From Bacteroidales bacterium (GTDB lineage: Bacteria > Bacteroidota > Bacteroidia > Bacteroidales > ML635J-15), in NCBI GenBank assembly GCA_003249955.1, contig QKHS01000004.1, positions 1 to 64,000 on the forward strand: a stretch of DNA of 64,000 bases, in the 5' to 3' direction. Shown one piece after another: positions 59,890 to 64,000 of this stretch. Each line of letters begins with the position of its first letter. Within the stretch, counting starts at the first letter, position 1. The notes beneath the pieces were generated by a model. The model was given only the letters and a program-made list of their open reading frames with translations, ran no database searches and was not told the DNA's origin. Position numbers and translations under genes: made by a program.

Positions 59890-60891
59890 ATGGATTTTGA
59901 AAACATCTTAAGTGATCTGAAAAATAAGATTTATAAACCTCTTTATCTTTTCTATGGTGAGGAATCGTATTTTATTGATGAGCTTACAAACTACATCCAG
60001 AAAAATGTTCTTACCGAAGGAGAGAAGTCTTTTAATCAGACAGTTGTATATGGTAAAGATGTTAGTCCTGTTGATGTTATTGAAATGTCGAAACGTTATC
60101 CGATGATGGCCAATTTACAGGTAGTTATTGTTAAGGAAGCTCAGGATTTAAAGAACTTCAAACTTTTTGAAAGTTATGTGGAAAATCCTGTAAAATCAAC
60201 CATTCTGGTTTTTAGTTTCAAACAAACAAAAACACTTGACAAGCGTCTTAAAGTTAACAGTCTTATTGTTAAAAACGGAGTTGTTTTCGAATCAAAAAGA
60301 CTTTACGAAAAGAGTATTTATCCGTGGATAACCGAAAGTCTTAAAAAGGAAAGTCTTACAATCCATCCTGAAGCACAACGCTTGTTTTACGAAAGCATTG
60401 GTTCTGATCTCAGCAGGCTGGCAAACGAAATACGTAAACTGGCAATAACCCAGAAACCGGGCACGCAGATTCAGAAAGATGATATTGCTTTTAACATAGG
60501 TGTTAACCGCGATTTTAATGTGTTTGAATTACAGAAGGCTTTGGGAGAAAAAGACAAACTTAAAGTTTACAAAATTCTTGATCATTTTGGTAAAGATCCT
60601 AAAAGTAATCCGCTTATAGGGACGGTAATAAGACTGTTTGATTATTTCTCAAAGCTTATAATGGTGCATACACTTGAGGACAAAAGTAAAAACAATATTG
60701 CTGCTACTGTTGGTGTAAATCCTTATTTTGTTGACGAATATGTGAGAGCAGTTAAGAATTATCCTCTGCCAAAGCTTATCAATATCGTTTCTTATCTGCG
60801 TGATGCCGATTTAAAGCTTAAAGGAGTGGGGGCGAATTCTCCGGGCGATGCCGATATCGCTAAAGAACTTATTTATAAAATTCTGCATTAA
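59890..60891 (+). CDS. holA: DNA polymerase III subunit delta
   Basis: The 333-residue clamp-loader subunit opens the sliding clamp. Visible: YKPLYLFYGEESYFIDELTN at the N-terminus, LVFSFKQTKTLDKRLKVN in the second part, and SIGSDLSRLANEIRKLAI in the third. GANSPGDADIAKELIYKIL forms the C-terminal collar motif typical of HolA. Length is normal for the family. It leads a four-gene run with overlapping or nearly touching genes. Confidence 0.93.
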   Translation: MDFENILSDLKNKIYKPLYLFYGEESYFIDELTNYIQKNVLTEGEKSFNQTVVYGKDVSPVDVIEMSKRYPMMANLQVVIVKEAQDLKNFKLFESYVENPVKSTILVFSFKQTKTLDKRLKVNSLIVKNGVVFESKRLYEKSIYPWITESLKKESLTIHPEAQRLFYESIGSDLSRLANEIRKLAITQKPGTQIQKDDIAFNIGVNRDFNVFELQKALGEKDKLKVYKILDHFGKDPKSNPLIGTVIRLFDYFSKLIMVHTLEDKSKNNIAATVGVNPYFVDEYVRAVKNYPLPKLINIVSYLRDADLKLKGVGANSPGDADIAKELIYKILH

Positions 60892-61508
60892 TGGAAAATA
60901 TTGTTTATATAATTATAGGGGTTACAGGTGTTATAAGTTACATGGCATGGCAAAATACAGATTTGTTTCTGAAATTAATGCTTTCGCCTTATGATATGAT
61001 ACGCAATAAACAATATTTCAGATTGCTGACTCATGGTTTTCTTCATGCTAACTGGACACACCTCATTGTAAATATGCTGGTTTTCTGGTCTTTTGGCAGA
61101 GTGCTTATACAATATATGAACTATTTCTGGGGCTCAACAGGTATTATTCTTTTTGTGTTTTTATACCTCTCGGCGATAATAGTTTCTTCTTTTTTCAGCG
61201 TGGCAAAACATAAAGACGATATGGGCTATTCTGCCGTAGGAGCTTCAGGAGCTACATCTGCAATAGTTTTTGCGAGCATCTTTTTCGATCCGTGGAATAT
61301 GATTTATTTTTTCGGAGTACTTCCCGTTCCCGGAATTCTGTTCGGAGCAATTTATCTTATTTATTCGTACAGAATGGCTCAGAAAGGACAGGACAATATA
61401 GGACATGATGCACATTTCTGGGGCGCAGTTTACGGATTTACATTCCCTATATTTTTTAAACCGCAACTTTTTATGTACTTTCTTGATCAGTTATTAAGGT
61501 TGTGGTAA
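60891..61508 (+). CDS. Rhomboid-family intramembrane serine protease
   Basis: The 205-residue protein has about six membrane helices. RLLTHGFLHANWTHLIVNML holds the family H-x-x-x-H-x-x-x-N motif, and GYSAVGASGATSAIV contains catalytic Ser119 in G-A-S-G. The His partner is at 175 in GHDAHFWGAVYG. It cleaves single-pass membrane proteins within the bilayer; substrates are unknown. Its ATG shares a base with the holA stop, so translation is coupled. Confidence 0.92.
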   Translation: MENIVYIIIGVTGVISYMAWQNTDLFLKLMLSPYDMIRNKQYFRLLTHGFLHANWTHLIVNMLVFWSFGRVLIQYMNYFWGSTGIILFVFLYLSAIIVSSFFSVAKHKDDMGYSAVGASGATSAIVFASIFFDPWNMIYFFGVLPVPGILFGAIYLIYSYRMAQKGQDNIGHDAHFWGAVYGFTFPIFFKPQLFMYFLDQLLRLW

Positions 61509-61509
61509 T

Positions 61510-61998
61510 ATGAATAAAGCAGTTTTTCTCGACAGAGACGGAGTTATTAATTTTGAACCGGGGCATTATACATGCAGAGCCGGAGACTTTGTTATTAACG
61601 AAGGGATAGGAGAATCGATAAAGTTGCTAAAAGACAGCGGGTTTCTCGTTATAGTTATTTCTAATCAGGGAGGTATTGCAAAAGGATTGTATTCTCACGA
61701 AGATGTTTTGGAAATGCACATAAAGTTTTGCGAATATTTGTCGGAGTTCGATACCAGAGTTGATGATTTTTATTATTGTCCTCATCATGAGGCAGTTTCA
61801 AAATGCCTGTGTCGCAAACCAGGGTCGCTTATGTTCGAAAAAGCTGTTGCTGTTTATGATATAGATCCATTTGTATCGTTTATGATTGGAGACGGGGACA
61901 GAGATATTATTGCAGCCGCAGAGCTTGGTTTAAAAGGAATTAAGGTAAGTCCGAATACAAATATTTTTGAAATTTGTAAAGAAATAACCGAATCCTGA
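61510..61998 (+). CDS. HAD-IIIA hydrolase, GmhB-like
   Basis: The 162-residue enzyme has VFLDRDGVINFEPG (motif I), VIVISNQGGIAKGLYS (motif II), CRKPGSLMFEKA (motif III) and MIGDGDRDIIAAAE (motif IV). The zinc loop YYCPHHEAVSKCLCRKP has C-x-H and C-x-C ligands typical of GmhB, the heptose-bisphosphate phosphatase, and of histidinol-phosphate-phosphatase-like relatives. No heptose-pathway gene lies nearby, so the substrate assignment is only probable. It starts two bases after the rhomboid stop. Confidence 0.88.
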   Translation: MNKAVFLDRDGVINFEPGHYTCRAGDFVINEGIGESIKLLKDSGFLVIVISNQGGIAKGLYSHEDVLEMHIKFCEYLSEFDTRVDDFYYCPHHEAVSKCLCRKPGSLMFEKAVAVYDIDPFVSFMIGDGDRDIIAAAELGLKGIKVSPNTNIFEICKEITES

Positions 61999-62000
61999 TT

Positions 62001-62849
62001 ATGGCAAAATATCTGATGCTTAACAGCGAAATATTGCAAACCTCCAAACCGTGTCTCAGCCATGATAACAGAGGGTTGTTGTATGCGGATGCTTTTAGTT
62101 TTGATCTCAGAGGAAATTCGTCAAAGGCATTTTTTGCCGATATGTATTTTGACTATATGATTTCCACAATTAAGCATCTTAAGATGGACAGGCCATTGTT
62201 GCTTAAAAAGTCAATATTTGCTACCGATCTGGAATTGCTGCTACAGAAAAACAGAATATACAAAGGATTTTGTGCAAAAGTTACAGTTTTCAGAAACAGC
62301 TCAGGAACTAAACTTGCCTCGGATAATTCTGTTTCAGTTATGATTTCTGTTGATTCTCCGGAAAATGAATATTATACCATGAATCAGCGCGGGCTTAAGC
62401 TGGCCTTTCTCAAAAATTATTCGCTTCCCGATTTCGTCTTTATTGCCAATTACACGCCGTATTTTAATCATGAATTATTACTTTCAGCCAGATTGGCAGA
62501 GGCCGAATGTGATGATTTTTTCATAACCGACATAAACGGGAATATTGTTAAATCAATGAATTCAAATGTCTTTTTTGTTAAAGACGGCAATTTGATAATT
62601 CCGGAGCGAATCCCGGCAGATTCAGGAAAAATATTTAACGGTATCATTATCCGTGCAGCCGGAGAATTAAAAATTCCTGTTGTAAAATGGGGGATAAGAA
62701 GAGAAGACCTGTATGAACTGGACGAAATTTTTCTTGCCGATGTGAAAAACGGAATAACATGGGTACTGGCTTACTCTGAGAAACGTTTCTTTCACAGAAT
62801 TTCATCCGCCTTACTTAAAAAAGTAAATGAGATAATCAGTAACGTCTGA
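62001..62849 (+). CDS. Class IV aminotransferase-fold protein, probable pseudoenzyme
   Basis: The 282-residue protein follows the PLP fold-type IV pattern (BCAT/DAAT/ADC lyase). RGLLYADAFSFDLR is in the place of the G-D-G-x-F-E-T-x-R motif, AECDDFFITDINGNIVKSMN in the active-site loop, and EIFLADVKNGITWV near the C-terminus. The expected catalytic Lys three residues before N-Y of NYTPYF is Phe147 (FIANY), and the PLP-contacting Glu of the following loop is Lys184 (IVKSMNSN). The nearby Lys138 is not at the right spacing. It probably cannot form the PLP Schiff base in the usual way. It is the last gene of the holA operon, three bases after the HAD gene. Confidence 0.72.
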   Translation: MAKYLMLNSEILQTSKPCLSHDNRGLLYADAFSFDLRGNSSKAFFADMYFDYMISTIKHLKMDRPLLLKKSIFATDLELLLQKNRIYKGFCAKVTVFRNSSGTKLASDNSVSVMISVDSPENEYYTMNQRGLKLAFLKNYSLPDFVFIANYTPYFNHELLLSARLAEAECDDFFITDINGNIVKSMNSNVFFVKDGNLIIPERIPADSGKIFNGIIIRAAGELKIPVVKWGIRREDLYELDEIFLADVKNGITWVLAYSEKRFFHRISSALLKKVNEIISNV

Positions 62850-63704
62850 TTATTCAAAGTTGTTTGCTTTGTGATATTCTATCAGTTCTTCCAGCGGATT
62901 GTTTATGTAAATCAGATTCTTCATTCCATACATAGCAGCCGTTTCATCAAGATATTCCTTGAAATTTAATGCTATGCTGCCACAAAAGCCTAATTCATAA
63001 CTCTGGTAGTCAGGGTATATTTTTACATATTTCTCAAAAAACTTGCTGAAAGAAATTTTTATAATCTCCTGAAGTTGAGGGTGTTGAATGTTGTTTTTTA
63101 TGAAGATGCAGAATCCTGCCAGATATCTGTTCGGATGCGGATTTTTGTAAATAGATGACAATATTGAAGAGTGAGTAGCTCCTGTTTCTTCCAGAATTTT
63201 CTTTGTGAGTTCCGGTTCCAGTTTCTTTTCGAGGTACATTTTTGCAAACAATTTGCCTATATATGCCCCGCTGCCTTCATCTCCCAGTATATAGCCCAGC
63301 GAAATTGCATTGTGGCTGATTGATTTGCCGTTATAAATACATGAATTTGTACCTGTTCCTATTATTGCAGCAATACCTGTTGAATTTTTAAAAATAGCCC
63401 TTGCTGTTCCAAGCATATCAGAGAAAATGTTGATGCCTGCATTAAAAAAATACTCTTTCAGTGCTGCTCTGAGATGCTCATGATTGTCCTGAGAACTGCA
63501 GCCGGAACCGTAAAAAAATACTTTTTGAATTATAAGCGGGTCCGGTTCTGTAGGATACTGTTCGCTTATTACCTGTATAATCCTTTCTTTAGTTACGAAG
63601 TAAGGATTTAATCCTATTGTCTGAAAATTATTGATTATCCCTCCTTTGGAGTTTGTAACTATCCAGTTTGTTTTGGTTGAACCGCTGTCTGCAAATATGT
63701 ACAT
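62850..63704 (-). CDS. BadF/BcrA-type N-acetylglucosamine kinase
   Basis: Start at 63704 (MYIFADSGSTKTNWIVTNSK), giving 284 residues; the longer frame to 63773 lacks family character. The ASKHA ATPase motifs are present: DSGSTKTNW (phosphate 1), GTGTNSCIYNG (phosphate 2), LGYILGDEGSGAYIGK and LGFCGSIALNF (adenosine). This matches the eukaryotic-NAGK-like/BadF group common in Bacteroidota, which phosphorylates N-acetylglucosamine at C6 in amino-sugar recycling. That suits a cell-wall-degrading lifestyle together with the secreted amidase. It converges without gap on the aminotransferase-fold gene. Confidence 0.9.
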   Translation of the reverse strand: MYIFADSGSTKTNWIVTNSKGGIINNFQTIGLNPYFVTKERIIQVISEQYPTEPDPLIIQKVFFYGSGCSSQDNHEHLRAALKEYFFNAGINIFSDMLGTARAIFKNSTGIAAIIGTGTNSCIYNGKSISHNAISLGYILGDEGSGAYIGKLFAKMYLEKKLEPELTKKILEETGATHSSILSSIYKNPHPNRYLAGFCIFIKNNIQHPQLQEIIKISFSKFFEKYVKIYPDYQSYELGFCGSIALNFKEYLDETAAMYGMKNLIYINNPLEELIEYHKANNFE

Positions 63705-64000
63705 AATATCAGAGTTTTTGCAAAGATAAAAAAAGACGGGAGAAAGGAGCCCGAAGGCGAAATTTTTTTGCACTAACGTTTTTCCGGCTTCAGATTTTTT
63801 TGAAGAAGAAATTCCGAATAATCTAAGTATGAACGTCGAAGTTTAAGTTCCGCAGAAAATGCATTGCTTGCGTCAGCCAGCTTCCTACTTCAACCTTCGA
63901 ACTTTATTGATTATTCAACCTTTGATGTTGGTTATTTTTAATATCCAAAAAAGAATAATGAACTTCCAATGTCCAACGTAATTCCAAATTTGGTTATTCG
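63705..64000. other. Intergenic end region with an imperfect inverted repeat
   Basis: No gene start is visible before the window ends. The main structure is the inverted repeat at about 63816-63916, followed by tandem-like phrases such as AACTTCCAATGTCCAACG. Confidence 0.5.
63816..63916. repeat. Imperfect inverted repeat of GAATAATC...TCGAAG type
   Basis: The left arm (about 63816-63850, starting GAATAATC and containing GTCGAAGTTTAAGT) is roughly complementary to the right arm (about 63885-63916, containing ACTTCAACCTTCGA and ending GATTATTC). A few mismatches and a small gap are present. The loop of about 35 bases contains CGCAGAAAATGCATTGCTTGCG. Confidence 0.55.

Overview
The window reads as ordinary chromosome of a low-GC member of the Bacteroidota, probably an environmental Bacteroidales-like lineage. 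The phylum call is well supported. Five secreted proteins end in a type A type-9-secretion (T9SS) sorting domain (motif Y/F-PNP-x near the C-terminus, then a short basic tail). The GLPGLI, FISUMP, DUF6132 and C10-peptidase families are present. Several promoters match the Bacteroidota -33 TTTG / -7 TAnnTTTG pattern, and starts lack strong Shine-Dalgarno sequences. Genus or species cannot be fixed from this sequence. No rRNA, tRNA, CRISPR array, intact insertion sequence or prophage was seen.

Layout. 0-4.3 kb: the end of an HlyD-type secretion adaptor, an OmpA-family protein, an S41 peptidase and a small TfoX-like protein. 4.3-10.9 kb: a 1443-residue secreted peptidoglycan amidase with repeats, a propeller-like protein and a FISUMP protein. 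10.9-14.6 kb: POT-type peptide transporter, pyrophosphatase, a conserved hypothetical and a nitroreductase. 15-27 kb: a beta-helical lipoprotein, a PafA-like phosphatase with altered metal ligands, SufS, an Omp28-like thiol-fold T9SS protein, a ClC transporter, a patatin and a T9SS propeller protein. 27-33.5 kb: housekeeping (GNAT, rplY-pth-psd, dnaB, a LolD-like ATPase, a YaeR glyoxalase-fold protein). 33.6-35.1 kb: a Crp/Fnr regulator with a ferredoxin / cytochrome-b-like membrane protein. 35.4-42.1 kb: C10 protease, GLPGLI protein and outer-membrane barrel. 42.3-43.2 kb: a short AT-rich scar with two remnants of an Rpn/PD-(D/E)XK-type gene. 43.3-54.6 kb: FAD/Fe-S dehydrogenase, lipoprotein, thioesterase, second C10 protease, SDR, metallophosphoesterase and nucleoside permease. 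54.8-59.8 kb: a barrel protein, YjjG, a DUF6132-thioredoxin-ferredoxin set and two secreted proteins. 59.9-63.7 kb: a tight holA-rhomboid-HAD-aminotransferase-fold operon facing an N-acetylglucosamine kinase.

How the genes fit together (inference). The secreted amidase, two C10 cysteine proteases, the S41 peptidase, the oligopeptide transporter, the nucleoside permease and the amino-sugar kinase suit a heterotroph living on protein, cell-wall and nucleotide debris. The best leads for something new are two likely pseudoenzymes: the PafA-like protein at 16800-18446 and the class IV aminotransferase-fold protein at 62001-62849. Next are a perfect TGTAAC-N4-GTTACA palindrome placed like an activator site ahead of the DUF6132-thioredoxin-ferredoxin genes, and the Crp-linked ferredoxin/diheme-like membrane protein. 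I did not find a complete new defence or secretion system.
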